DNA of 64,000 nt from positions 45,271,001 through 45,335,000 of the forward strand of contig NC_088934.1 of assembly GCF_038396675.1 (NCBI RefSeq). The letters run 5' to 3'. The notes beneath the pieces are model-generated. The model did not search any database. It had not been told where the DNA came from and saw only the letters and a list, made by a program, of their open reading frames with translations. Each line of letters opens with the position of its first letter. Position 1 is the first letter of the stretch. Positions 46,166 through 56,639 of the stretch are shown in pieces. A program made the position numbers and the translations under genes. The DNA comes from Hydra vulgaris (taxonomy: Eukaryota; Cnidaria; Hydrozoa; Anthoathecata; Hydridae).

Positions 46166-46294
46166 ACAAAAACTTTTTGTATAAAATGGTGCACTTTCGA
46201 CTTAATTTCATTAGTTTACCAAAGAAATTCAACTTGGCACATATTGTTCATATTGAAAAGAAATATACTTGCCTCATTTCAACGATCAAAAATA

Positions 46295-47018
46295 TCACCA
46301 AAAAAAATCTGGAGATATTTTCAAAAAACAAGTGACGGTGCTGAATACAAGGCGTGCAAAAAGTCTTTGATAACAAAAGATGGAAACACAAGCGAACTTC
46401 ATCGTCACCTCTGAGTATTCTGAAAAAACTGACGACTCTCTTCTTCCTCCTTCTAAGAAAAAACAACAAACCATTGTCAAAGCGCTTTGACCAATACTTG
46501 TGTAGCAATCATATTTTGCAATGTGCAGTTCGAGACTCATTTGGAATGACTGCTGGAATGGATGATGCGTTGCAAACATGCAAAGATTTGGCTTCTTTAA
46601 CTCACCAGTCAACAGTTGCAGCTGAGTTGCTTGAATCAGAATCAGACGCTCAAGGAATAATTTTAGACTGTTACGCCAATCTGTTGACACAAGATGGAAT
46701 AGTGAACTGGATTGCATGGCATCTGTCCTACATCTAAAGAGTGCAATTATCAGCTTATGTGCAAATGAAGATATTTTTTCTTCAAAGGCCATCAGTGCAT
46801 CACAGTGGAAATCAATCGAAGGAGCAGTAGAAATTTTGGCACCACTTAACACTGTCGCCGATTCTCTTTATTTAATCCATGACAAAATTGATCAATTTAT
46901 TGAGACGGACGGAAAAAATGGCTACGGTGTCTTGTATGCAAAAAACTTGAAAAGCTGCATTGAGGATAGATTTCCTCTTTCTCACACTGGAAACTTATTG
47001 AGTGCTGCAGCAAACTAA
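46295..47018 (+). pseudogene. hAT (ZBED-type) transposase, N-terminal half, frameshifted
   Basis: The frame at about 46305-46418 is a degenerate BED zinc finger: WRYFQKTSDGAEYKACKKSL then DGNTSELHRHL. The first Cys of the usual pair appears as Tyr. After a stop and shifts, CSNHILQCAVRDSFG (about 46501-46545) is the hAT CxxH block and SQWKSIEGAVEILAPLNTVA (about 46803-46862) matches the conserved W-x-L segment. The frame ends at 47018. The C-terminal dimerisation domain is missing. It lies inside and antisense to the host-gene intron. Confidence 0.8.
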
Positions 47019-47301
47019 TTTTCATTTAAAGATATTTTTAGTCGCTAGTTTTATTTGACGAAAAAACTGATTTTGGACTTAGTAGCATTTGTATTTATGT
47101 TGTATGTAACAGTTTTTTTTTGAGTTTTTGAGTAATTTTTGAACGACTACCTAATTGAATGAAACTCTATACAAAGTTGCTTTATTTTCGATCAAGTTAT
47201 TCTAATATATACATATATATCAAAACAATTTAGCAAGACTTTTTCATATATATAATGCTAAAAGTTTTTAATATTGCTTAAAAAAAAGAAAAAAAAACTA
47301 C

Positions 47302-47869
47302 CTCAAAAGAACATTCGAATTTTTTGCCAGATGATAAATTTTTTGTATATTTCATCCGATTGTATGTTTGATCAGGTCGACCAGCAACTTTTATGCTTCC
47401 ATTATCCGTAACGCTATATAAAAGTTGTTTTGGATAAAGCGGGGGAGGATTGTCTATTTTATTAGGGATAAGTGACTTATTAACATCGCCATAACTTTTT
47501 TTGGAATTAGTTATTTCTATAAAATGTTTTTCACATATTGGATTAGGACTTAGGCTTCTTTGCGGTACAGGAGGAGATACATTACCAGTAGAAACTAATT
47601 TTTTTAAATGTTTACGCTTTACATTAGGTGTTCCGCCCTTCAGATCCAATACACGTTGTGGCAAATTCTTTATTGTAATTTTTTGCCTTAATAAATGCAT
47701 TTTTAATTTGTCTTGAAATTCGTTATTTTTATCCATACCACGGGATTTTGCTTCTTGTGTATTTGATAGCACGACAAAGCTTGTAAATCTTCTTAAAACG
47801 TTGTAAACAGCTCTTCTTATTGGTTTGGTTAAGCAACGCGAACCGGTATTTAGTGGTAACTCACGTGAA
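47302..47869 (-). CDS. Internal exon of an unidentified host gene
   Basis: An open minus-strand frame runs from a likely acceptor (CACACAG at about 47875-47870) to a GT donor at 47301. It reads LNTGSRCLTKPIRRAVYNVL and SRGMDKNNEFQDKLKMHLLR, then a basic, Pro/Ser-rich part (NVSPPVPQRSLSPNPICEK, NPPPLYPKQLLYSVTDNGSI) and GKKFECSFE at the donor. It has no ATG of its own before residue ~50, so earlier exons are expected. The acceptor choice is uncertain; the donor and its phase-0 match to the exon at 44782-45330 are the stronger evidence. No known family recognised. The alternative is a chance ORF, which its length and composition make less likely. Confidence 0.5.
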
Positions 47870-48980
47870 CTGTGTGTCTTCTTATTAAAGTGAAACTACT
47901 AATTGCACTGGGCTTTTTATACTTAAAAGAATTTATCAAAGTTAATTAATTTATTTCAGATATGAATTTTAATAAAACCAGAATTCAAATCAAAATTTAA
48001 GTATGAAATGTACTCTATGTATCTAATACAATTTCACTTTATAAAAATGCCTCTTAGTTTAAAAAAAAAAAAAAGTTAAAAGGTTGTATAGAAGAAAAAA
48101 ATTCATTTTTTATTAACTTTAAAGCCTAAATGTTTTGGTTGCTGAAAACTATTTATACCAAATATTAATTTAATCACTGGGATTAGATCTAAAAAGATAT
48201 TAATAGGCTGTAACTTTTAAAATTTAAAGCGATAACCGTTCGCAGACAACAGTAAAACGTTATAACCATGGTAACTTGTTATTGTATTTTAGTTGTTTTA
48301 ATTAAAACCTACGTAACCTATTTTAATTAAAACCTACGTAAATCATTATCTTTCGGCTATGGTAGAATGGTTACAATATTTGCATCCACAATTTTAATTA
48401 AATTTGATGTAATTGTTAGTTGAAAAACATGTTTTTCTCCATTTGCTAATTTTTCTTCCGGAAACAAAGTGACGTAAATTTTATTTCTTAGAATTAAAAT
48501 AAAGCACCATTTTCGAATTATTTATAATTTTATACACGACGCAACAAGTTATACTTAACTCTATTTTTATACTAAAGCAGTTTATGATAAAAATATTATT
48601 AATAAAAAATTAATGTAATTATAAAAAATGTGTTCAATTAAACTTCAAGTTTCGTTTATTTTAAAACTAATATTTTCCATAAAATCATAATAATTTATTA
48701 TGGTTTCCTCCAGGTAATTACTTTGCGGAATCAACTCATATGAAAACGTCTATATTAATTTTAGTTATATAAATAGAGTTCGCAACATAATTGGGCCTGG
48801 AAAGAGAATTTTTGAAGGATGAATATATAAAAAATTAGAGACAGACAACAAATGAAAGACTGCAAAAAATATTAAAAAAAGGTCACACATTCAAGACCTA
48901 AAAAGATTCAGCACGTCTTTTTTATTTTAGTCATTTTTTAAAAGTATTTTAGGCGAGTTATTATTAAATGTATACTTTTA
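47870..48980. other. Upstream of the host exon; no further exon recognised
   Basis: AT-rich. TTTTAATTAAAACCTACGTAA is tandemly duplicated at about 48298-48340. Earlier exons of the host gene may lie here or beyond, but no coding frame could be supported. Confidence 0.4.
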
Positions 48981-48984
48981 AAAC

Positions 48985-49225
48985 CACCAGCAGAGGCGTC
49001 CCGATGGTGTATAGCCCCCCTACAAAATATATTAGTTGGCAAATTGAACCCTGAAGTCGGCAAAATTGGATCTATAGTTGGCAGTCGGCAAATATAAGCC
49101 AACAAAAACCTTTTTTTTTCTTTGATCTCAGCAAAATAAATTTTCTTATTTATACTCGGCAAAAAACAGAAACGTCACCCTTCCCCCTCCTTTAAAATCT
49201 CTTCGGGATTGCTCAGACCACTTGT
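48985..49225 (+). repeat. Dispersed repeat B, copy 2
   Basis: Contains GCGTCCCGATGGTGTATAGC, repeated GTCGGCAAA/GTTGGCAAA and an ending TCTCTTCGGGATTGCTCAGAC that matches copy 1 at 12717-12990. Confidence 0.65.
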
Positions 49226-49770
49226 AAGGACTTTCTTTTTTCCTTGGACTTGTAAGGATGCTAAAACCGCCAAAAAATATACTCAATATCTACAATTAAG
49301 TCTGATAAATACACTCTAACAGGTTTGATTGCTTTTTTAAACTTATAAAATTATATACTATTAAAAAGTTTTGTTTAATAATTGTAAAATATATACTGCC
49401 AAAAAGTTATTTGTTATAAAACTTTTATAATCTCCACTTAAAGAACTTACAAAACAAGCGCTTTGAATAACTTTGTATTGAATCAAGGTTCACCTTACGG
49501 TTAGACTTGTGAACATGACGAGTTTTAAATTGTTTTTTATAAAATTTTATCCTCATTATCAAAATACACTTTTTTTTTCTTTTTTTTTAAATAATAAAAG
49601 AGAGCAAGTTTTTCCAACCACGGATCGTGTCACGTGTCACTTTTAAAAAAAAACATTTGACTTTAACCTGAGTAATAGCGTTATTAAAAAAGTAACCACG
49701 AAAAAGTTATCTACTTATTGGGAGATCTGAATTTAGATTGTTTACAAGCGCGTCATAAATAACATTAAAA
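49226..49770. other. No gene seen
   Basis: AT-rich; nothing recognised. Confidence 0.4.
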
Positions 49771-49778
49771 GGTTGGAG

Positions 49779-49830
49779 CAAGGACGTAAAATAAGATTAT
49801 TTTTTACTTATTATCTTATTTTACGTCCTT
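49779..49830. mobile_element. 52-bp hairpin insertion with 8-bp TSD
   Basis: CAAGGACGTAAAATAAGAT and its inverse ATCTTATTTTACGTCCTT leave only about 15 bases between them. The direct repeat GGTTGGAG flanks it exactly (49771-49778 and 49831-49838). This is the arrangement left by an extremely short foldback element with hAT-like 8-bp duplication. Confidence 0.85.
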
Positions 49831-49838
49831 GGTTGGAG

Positions 49839-50229
49839 TTAGAGTTTTAGTCCCACCACATTTTTGAGATTATAAACTATACTTTTTGAGATTAAAAACT
49901 TTTATGGCAAATAAAATATTTTTTAAAGTATTAGTTATTATTAATCTAGTAAGTAATTTAACTATTTTTCTTTAATTTAATATTTTTAATTAACTATAAA
50001 ATGATGACTATTTAATTATGTCTTTAAAGAGGTGTGTATACCAATATTTTATTTAAATAACACGTCCGGTGGGAAATGAGCTTGCGAAATTTTTTCAGAG
50101 GGCCGATATTTTTGCTGAGGCTTGACACAAATAACGTTGCGGTTACGGTTCTTGGTGTGATGTATATTTAAATTAGGGTGGTAGCAAAGTTTGTAATCAA
50201 AACAGGATTTTAATAATACGTCATTATAG
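49839..50229. other. No gene seen
   Basis: AT-rich to about 50050, then unassigned sequence that may be the left part of repeat B copy 3. Confidence 0.4.
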
Positions 50230-50440
50230 ATAGAGGGTGTCCCCCTTCCTCTCTCCATCATCAATCAATTCTTCGTTCATTTAGTCGGCAAACTTGACCC
50301 TTTTAGACAGATCAGTCGGCAAATGCAGACTTTTAGACCAGTCAGTCTTTTAGACCAGTCAGCTTTTATACCAGTCAGTCGGCAAATTTCAAAAAAAGAG
50401 GACTTTTTTTTTTGGTCGGCATATATTTTAATTGTATCCT
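50230..50440 (+). repeat. Dispersed repeat B, copy 3, with short tandem units
   Basis: GTGTCCCCCTTCCTCTCTCC, then GTCGGCAAACTTGACCC and further GTCGGCAAA units, as in copy 2. CAGTCTTTTAGACCAGT-type units repeat at about 50325-50375. Confidence 0.6.
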
Positions 50441-50849
50441 CACGTGACACCTACTCGCGTTCGTCCTGGTTACAACTGTCAATTATGAACTCTATTTTAA
50501 TTGCACACATTTGTCGTATTATAAACAACAATTAGTATTAGTTTGACAATATTCGTATACCTATAGACAACATAAAATATAATATAAAAGTATATACTGA
50601 AAATACAACAAAATAAAGCTGAAACAGATAGGGGCTCAAAGAAGCTAAAGATAACATTATCACAATCTTTTCATAGAACCCCCTTGCACAAGTTTAAATA
50701 ACATATCATAATGATAAAAAGCACGTATAAAAAACAGAAATAATAATTAAGTTACAGTTAAAATAGTCAAGGCAAAAATAAGTTAACTATATAAGAAAAA
50801 AAGAAAAACTTTTCTTATGATCAAATTTAAAAAAACTATTTTTTTGTTT
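50441..50849. other. No gene seen
   Basis: AT-rich; nothing recognised. Confidence 0.4.
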
Positions 50850-51240
50850 GAAACTTAAACGAATTTTTAAGGAACTTCACCATAAATTTATATTCCTTTT
50901 GACAGTCATTCCATAATTTAGGTCCTCGATAAGATATACAAATTTCTGAGAGTATATTACATTTACGGAGCAATTTTATTGTTTCTATTTGATTTTAAAT
51001 TATACTTTTCATTTAGTTTTAAAACTTATTGTTGAAGTTTAAAAATTACGCCAATAGTTTTGGTAATTTTTGACTTAATATAATTTATATAGGCAAGCCA
51101 GGATAAATTTTCATTTCCAAGAATTCCAAGATTTTTATCTTGCTTGCTTTTTAATTATTTCATCATTTAAATAAAGCTCGCTCAATTTAAGAGGAATGTT
51201 TAATTTCTCTTAAGAAAGGAGAAAGAGTTGGAAAGGCAGG
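50850..51240 (-). pseudogene. LINE C-terminal remnant with internal deletion
   Basis: The minus strand gives IPLKLSELYLNDEIIK, then KNLGILGNENLSWLAYINYI and KSKITKTIGVIFKL (the RT thumb region seen as FLGVYLDE...HHIDYI in the LINE at 22.2-23.6 kb), and after a gap ISYRGPKLWNDCQKEY, the C-terminal RGPxLWN block. The roughly 100 residues normally between these are missing, so the copy is internally deleted. Confidence 0.8.
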
Positions 51241-51820
51241 CGTTTGTGACAAAGGTTAATAAATGTGACGTCACACAAATTATTTTAGTATGACAAAATT
51301 ATTACAACTTATTTACTCATTCAAACAAAAAAGGGCTTTAGTTTGCTCAAAATTTTATATATTTCTTATCTTCTTTCATTTATTTGTATTGCTTTTTATA
51401 TTTCTTATATAATCTTCTTATATATATGTGTAATGTTTTTAATAGTTTCAAGTTTTAAAACACGAATTATTTATGCAACCAAAATCTTTTAATTTTCGAG
51501 CAAAAACTGCTACCAAAATTTTCAAGACCTTAAAGGGCAGCGGATTCCAGAACGTAAATTTTAAATAAAGAAGTTTTAGTTTAATAGTCAGGATATCAAT
51601 AAACAATAATAAAAAAAATGGTCTTAATAAATGGTATTCGTTCGTCAAACTATGTGACAATTAGTTCAATCGAGCCTCATTCTATTAAATAGCCCTTATT
51701 ACGTTGTTAGTTAGTTGTAAATTCCAAAACTTTTTTTTAATTTTTTTAATTTTTAATTTTTTTATATTTTTTTTGGGGAGGGGGGGGGGGGGGAAGGGGA
51801 TAAACGATCATACATCTATC
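51241..51820. other. No gene seen; poly-G tract
   Basis: AT-rich with a G-run interrupted by one A at about 51775-51793, just upstream of a LINE ORF1. Confidence 0.4.
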
Positions 51821-52616
51821 ATGAACCCTAGAAAAAGCAACTCTCTGCGGCATTGTAAGAGCAAGACGTGTTTATCAAAAAATTTACAATATGGAAGTTA
51901 CAATGATAAATATTGAAAAACTAATAACCACCAAACTGGAAGAACAAAGAAAAGGTATTCTTAATGAAACTATCAACCTTTTAAAAAAACAGGAAAAGAT
52001 ATTTAGCGATATCATAAGTGCAAATCTAAAAATAATAACAGATCGGGTTGACAAACTTGAAAACGAGTTCAATAAAAGCAAATCGAAGGTTATAATAATT
52101 GAAAAAGGCATCAACGATATAAAAGAAAGTATCAACTTTCAGGAAGAAAACTTCTTTAAAAAAAAAAAAAAATCGGAAACTAACAGTCAGGGAAATTAAT
52201 ATATAAAAAAAAAAAATGTTGACCTTGAAAATCGTTCACGCTGTTATAACCTAAGGATTGATGGCTTAACTAATCTTGGAATGACTGTGCAAAGATAGTT
52301 AAAGATCTATTTAGAAACAAACTGGGAATCTCTGAAGACGTAATAGTTGAAAGAGTTCACCGAATTGGGAAAATAAATGAAGACAAATCTCCAAGAACAA
52401 TAATTATTAAACTACTTGACTTTCAAAATAAAAATAAAATCTTAACGCTATCAAAAAAACTCAAAGGAACTGGAATATTCATTAACGAAGACTACGCGAA
52501 CGAAACGATAGAAATAAGAAAAATGCTGTGGAAAGATGTTAAAAGATTTAGAAATAAAGGTAAATTTGCTATTACCAAATATGATAAAACATTCGTCAGA
52601 GATTTTCGTAAATAAT
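51821..52616 (+). pseudogene. LINE ORF1 protein (coiled coil plus RRM-like), broken
   Basis: Starts with NPRKSNSLRHCKSKTCLSKN (51824), shifts frame near 51890 to MEVTMINIEKLITTKLEEQ and a long heptad-rich stretch (about 51930-52190) that should form a coiled coil, then NVDLENRSRCYNLRIDGL. After another shift (about 52285-52300) come LGISEDVIVERVHRIGK, SPRTIIIKLLDFQNKNKIL and GIFINEDYANETIEIRKML, matching the RRM and C-terminal domain of L1/CR1-type ORF1 proteins, and a TAA at 52614-52616. Such proteins bind LINE RNA and trimerise. Confidence 0.8.
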
Positions 52617-53195
52617 TTTAATTTTAACAAAGTACTTAATCGAGATTTGTGAAATAGTTCTGTACATTTTTATTAAGCTAGCACGTTTTAATTTACCGCA
52701 CTTTACACAAAGACTAACGAAAACAAAAACAAAGCAAAAGATTTTAAAACGCTGCGTTGCAACGTCATCGAAACTGCTAATGATATATTACTAAATAATG
52801 ATATATTACTAAATAATTTTTACGACTTTGGGTGCGGATTCACAACTTTTGCGTAACTCTTGCGTAGCTGAGCAAAAGTTACGAAAAACTTACGCAAAAT
52901 ATTTTTTGCGTAACTATTTGGTATTCACAACTTTTTCGCAGCATTTGCGTAAAGTTAAGGTTGCGCATGAGTTACGCAAAACTTAGGCAAAAACTTACGC
53001 AAAATTTAAGGCAAACATTTTATAACTATTTGTATAAAGGAAGTAGTTAGTATTACTAATTCTTTTTTTATTAAGACACACAGGGCAATGTGACCAAACA
53101 GTGAATGTTTCTTTTTTAGAGTCAGGGCATAAATTTACTACAATTATTTTGTTGTTGTTATTGATATATTTAAAAGTGTAGCAAAACCATATATT

Positions 53196-53493
53196 GGGGC
53201 TATTCAAATAATACTTGACATTCTTATAAAGAGTGAAGGTGTTTGAAAGTGTCACCAAATATCACATGGGAGAGGGGGTGGTTAGCCACAGTGTGACATG
53301 ACAAAATTTTTAAAATATAAATTCTAATCACAGCGGAATAGTAAACCTTTAGCATAAAAGTGCAAACTCAAAGATATATTTGTTTAAAAATAATGTCACG
53401 TCACAAATAAGGCGGGGAGATATTGTTTAAAATGTTACATATACAAAGAAGAGAGTCTAGCAAAAAAGTGTTTCGTATTATTTGAATAGCCCC
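53196..53493. mobile_element. 298-bp MITE, GGGGCTATTCAAATAATAC ends
   Basis: GGGGCTATTCAAATAATAC at 53196 and its exact inverse ending at 53493. The interior includes TGACATGACAAAAT and AATGTCACGTCAC. Nested in the GGGTGCGG element; flanks are AT-rich so the duplication is unclear. Confidence 0.85.
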
Positions 53494-54450
53494 ATATAGC
53501 ATATACGTGCAATTACTCTTAAAAGTAATAGCATATATAGCATAAACAATCTTTCAATCTATTTTGTATATCTATTAGCAAAATAATCAAAATAATTAAT
53601 AATTGGATTAAAAATGAAACAAATAAGAGTCGGTTGGTTTTTTAAATGAAATATCGATTATTAACAAAATGCTACACATCTATTATTTTAAATATAAACA
53701 TTACAAGCACTCATTAAGAAGTAATTCGGGCATATTTATTCAAATCCAAATTGGTAATATAAACTGTATTATCCTGGGCTTATATAAGATAATAATTCGG
53801 CTTCCTGAATGAGGCCATCAGTGAATGCCCATTGGTTTTATTTAACACTAACTCTAAACCTGCCGCGAACCTTATTTGTAAATATACAGAAAACTAGCTA
53901 AAATATACAGAAAACTAGCATTTAAAAGAACCATTTTTTCTCTTTTTAATATAAAAAGAAAAACAACATGAGATTAATATTTTGAGGCATTATTTTGGCG
54001 CCCATACCAGTCCTATGATACCAAAAAGGTCTGGGTTCACACAAGATCAGATCATGCTACTTGTATTTCATTGCTTCAGGATGTTAAAACAAAATGCTTT
54101 AGTTTAGCAAAAATTTCACGTTCATAAAAAAATAAAGTGCTAAACTAAAGTGTTTTTTTTTTAATTCTTGTTTTCATACTTACTTCTCATACCCTAGGGT
54201 ATAAGAAAAAATCATGATAATTGTTAAATTTTCTTTTCAGTGGTCTTGTTTTATCATATTATTGACTTAAATCGAAATCACTTTTATTTACAATAGGGAA
54301 TGACGGTTTCATTAAATAAAGAAATTGCTTCAATAAATTCAATAAATACATTTGATTGCATTCTAGTATATTTGAAACCATTTATAAACAAACTTTCTAT
54401 TGTCAGAAATATAAGAAACATTTTGATAACATAAGCAAAAGTTCAACAAC
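53494..54450. other. Interior of the GGGTGCGG element; no gene seen
   Basis: AT-rich; AAATATACAGAAAACTAGC is tandemly duplicated at about 53880-53920. No transposase domain recognised. Confidence 0.4.
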
Positions 54451-54507
54451 TTTTCCATAACATATTATGAAAAATACATTGTATTTTTCATAATACGTTA
54501 TGGAAAA
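54451..54507. repeat. 57-bp hairpin
   Basis: TTTTCCATAACATATTATGA and its near inverse TCATAATACGTTATGGAAAA around AAAATACATTGTATTTT. One mismatch. Confidence 0.8.
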
Positions 54508-55432
54508 TGTTTCAATCGTATTATTTAATAAAAGTTGAGTTTGAATTAAAACCCACTTGTTTTTTTGTAAGTTTTTTTTCAGTGATATTTCAGATTGAGA
54601 ATTTATGGTATCATATTTGCACGAATAAAAACATGATTTTTATATTTGATGAATAGCGTAAAGTTAATTCTGTGAATCAGGTACGTGCAGTATAAAAAAG
54701 ATTGACTCTTTGACTGAGCAAGTATTGATTTAATCACAACAAGTATTGTAGTAGGTTTTTAAGAGACCAAATACAATACAATCTAATAGCTACAACCAGT
54801 GTGAACAATATGCTGTCATCTCAAGAGTTGTAATACTATTATCCACAGCAACAGTTAATAGTTCTACTGAATTGTGAAAAGCGCTATTACTCCATTTGGA
54901 CTAACTGGTGGATCAAGGAAATTTTTATGTGCTCTTTGCAATAACAAAATACAACAATGAGATTTTATATAGAAATACAAAAAAAAAGATATACCAAAAC
55001 AGTTTAAACTATTACAGAATATGTTTATTATTTGCAAATAACAATATTATTTACCAAAAAATTAGGCTTTAAAAAACAATGCTCTTTTTTTTAATGATTT
55101 AAATTATCCATAGATATTATTATCTCCTGATAATTGAAATATCTAAAAACAGAGCATTATTATTCAAAATAATCTTAATATTGCTAATACCTTTGAATAA
55201 CTGAAATTATCAAAAAAACATAGCATCATTATTCAAAGTAAGTTTAATATTTAGGTTATAATTCTTTTTTACTTCAATAGCCTGATTACTCAGAGATAAC
55301 TTTAGCATTATTATACTTTTAAATAGTCTTGTTCACATTTATAAATTTAAAAAAACAGATACCTGAAAAACTAATGAACTGATTACATATTTTTGTGAAT
55401 ATTGTATCTATGTTAGCACAAATATTTTTTTT
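54508..55432. other. Interior of the GGGTGCGG element; no gene seen
   Basis: AT-rich; nothing recognised. Confidence 0.4.
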
Positions 55433-55880
55433 ACCTTAAATATAAGGTTAAAAAAATATACACACAATCTATATAATGGATGGTTCACTATCTCATAGCC
55501 TAGATATGAGAGAGTGTGAGAGAGAGTCTCTCTCTAACACAGAGAGAGTGAGAAAAACGCTCTCTCTTTATGCTAGTTATGCAAGTTAAAGTATATACTT
55601 CAATAATATTATTGTATATATTTTTGTATAATATAGTATAGATAGTATAGCATAGATTTGTACCATAAGTTAATATAGTATGGAATCATCATATAGTTTT
55701 GATGTATGATAATAACAAGTTATTATGTTAACTTAACTTATTTAATAAGTTATTGGCATACTACAAAACTATATGATATATTCGTACTATGGTCGCTCTC
55801 CTTGTTTTAGCTAGGCTATGAGAGAGTGAACCATCCATTATATAGGTTGTGTGTATATTATTTAACCTTAAATTTAAGGT
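55433..55880. mobile_element. 448-bp element with ~75-bp inverted ends
   Basis: Both ends read ACCTTAAATWTAAGGT, then AATATACACACAAYCTATAT and AATGGATGGTTCACT.TCTCATAGCC. Inside are a GAGAGAGT-rich tract (55505-55570) and a second palindrome (ATATAGTTTTGATGTATGAT with its imperfect inverse, about 55690-55775). Non-coding; nested in the GGGTGCGG element. Confidence 0.9.
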
Positions 55881-56139
55881 GAAAACAAGTTTTATAAAAT
55901 AAGTTTATGTAGTACATCTAAACTTTTGGTAAATATACTGCTATTGTTGTTGTTGCTAAAAAGAAAAACTATAATTGTATTATTTAAATAAATAACTTAA
56001 CGCATAGCAGTATAAAATTAAGATAAAATTATATTTTATTTGCAATAACAAACAAAATCTGAAATGTTTCATAATAATAAAAACGCCATTTTTAAATATT
56101 ATTAGATGATTTAAAGTTACGCCAAACTTAAGTCAGAAA
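55881..56139. other. Interior of the GGGTGCGG element
   Basis: AT-rich spacer before the right subterminal repeats. Confidence 0.4.
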
Positions 56140-56415
56140 ATAGCAGACGAAACTTTTCTTGCGTAAAGTTTGCTGAGCACTTTTTAGGAAAATGTTGTGA
56201 ATACCGTTTTTTAGACTTTTTGCGTAAGTAATAACTTACGTAAAAACTTAGGAATTTCGTAAATTTTTGTTTACACAAGGTTCGTGAATACCACTTAGCG
56301 TAACTTTGAACTTAAGCAAAACTTACGCAAACTTTACGCAAATTTTGGACTTACGAAAGTGTTGCGAATCCGCACCCTGACGCGCGAATTTTTCACAGAA
56401 ATAATTTTGATTCGA

Positions 56416-56575
56416 AATACTTTAAAAAATAATTTAAAAAATACTTTAAAAAATACTTTAAAAAATACTTTAAAATACTTTAAAAAATACTTTAAAAATA
56501 CTTTAAAAATACTTTAAAAATACTTTAAAAAATACTTTAAAAAATACTTTAAAAAAACTTTAAAAAATAATTTTA
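56416..56575. repeat. Minisatellite, (AATACTTTAAAA)n-type
   Basis: ATACTTTAAAAA units of 11-14 bases repeat about a dozen times just downstream of the DNA element, within the LINE's inter-ORF region. Confidence 0.9.
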
Positions 56576-56639
56576 CTGCAATACACATAAATATAAGAAG
56601 TATAAATAAAATTTTAAAAGTATAAAAACTAAAACACTT

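Larger units (their letters stand above)
52830..56377. mobile_element. DNA element, GGGTGCGGATTC ends, about 3.5 kb
   Basis: Left GGGTGCGGATTCACAAC and right inverse GGGTGCGGATTCGCAAC. Both ends are followed for ~190 bases by many CTTACGCAAA/TTTGCGTAA units in both orientations (52845-53020, 56140-56370), a subterminal-repeat layout. No transposase was recognised inside. Right flank TGA matches the TGA next to the same terminus at 34684, so the terminus may be TCAGGGTGCGG. No target duplication could be confirmed. It contains two smaller inverted-repeat elements. Confidence 0.85.

Noticed and set aside
46248..46852. Minus-strand ORFs over the hAT/ZBED remnant
   Set aside because: The plus strand carries BED and CxxH motifs; the minus frames are shadows.
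48938..49162. Additional upstream exon of the host gene
   Set aside because: The ORF is read through repeat B and has no splice context supporting it.
52995..53258. Minus-strand ORF with CPVCLNKK
   Set aside because: The lone CxxC is not part of a recognisable zinc finger and the ORF overlaps a MITE terminus; treated as chance.
56416..56575. CRISPR-like array
   Set aside because: Regular short AT-rich units without unique spacers; a minisatellite in a eukaryotic LINE.
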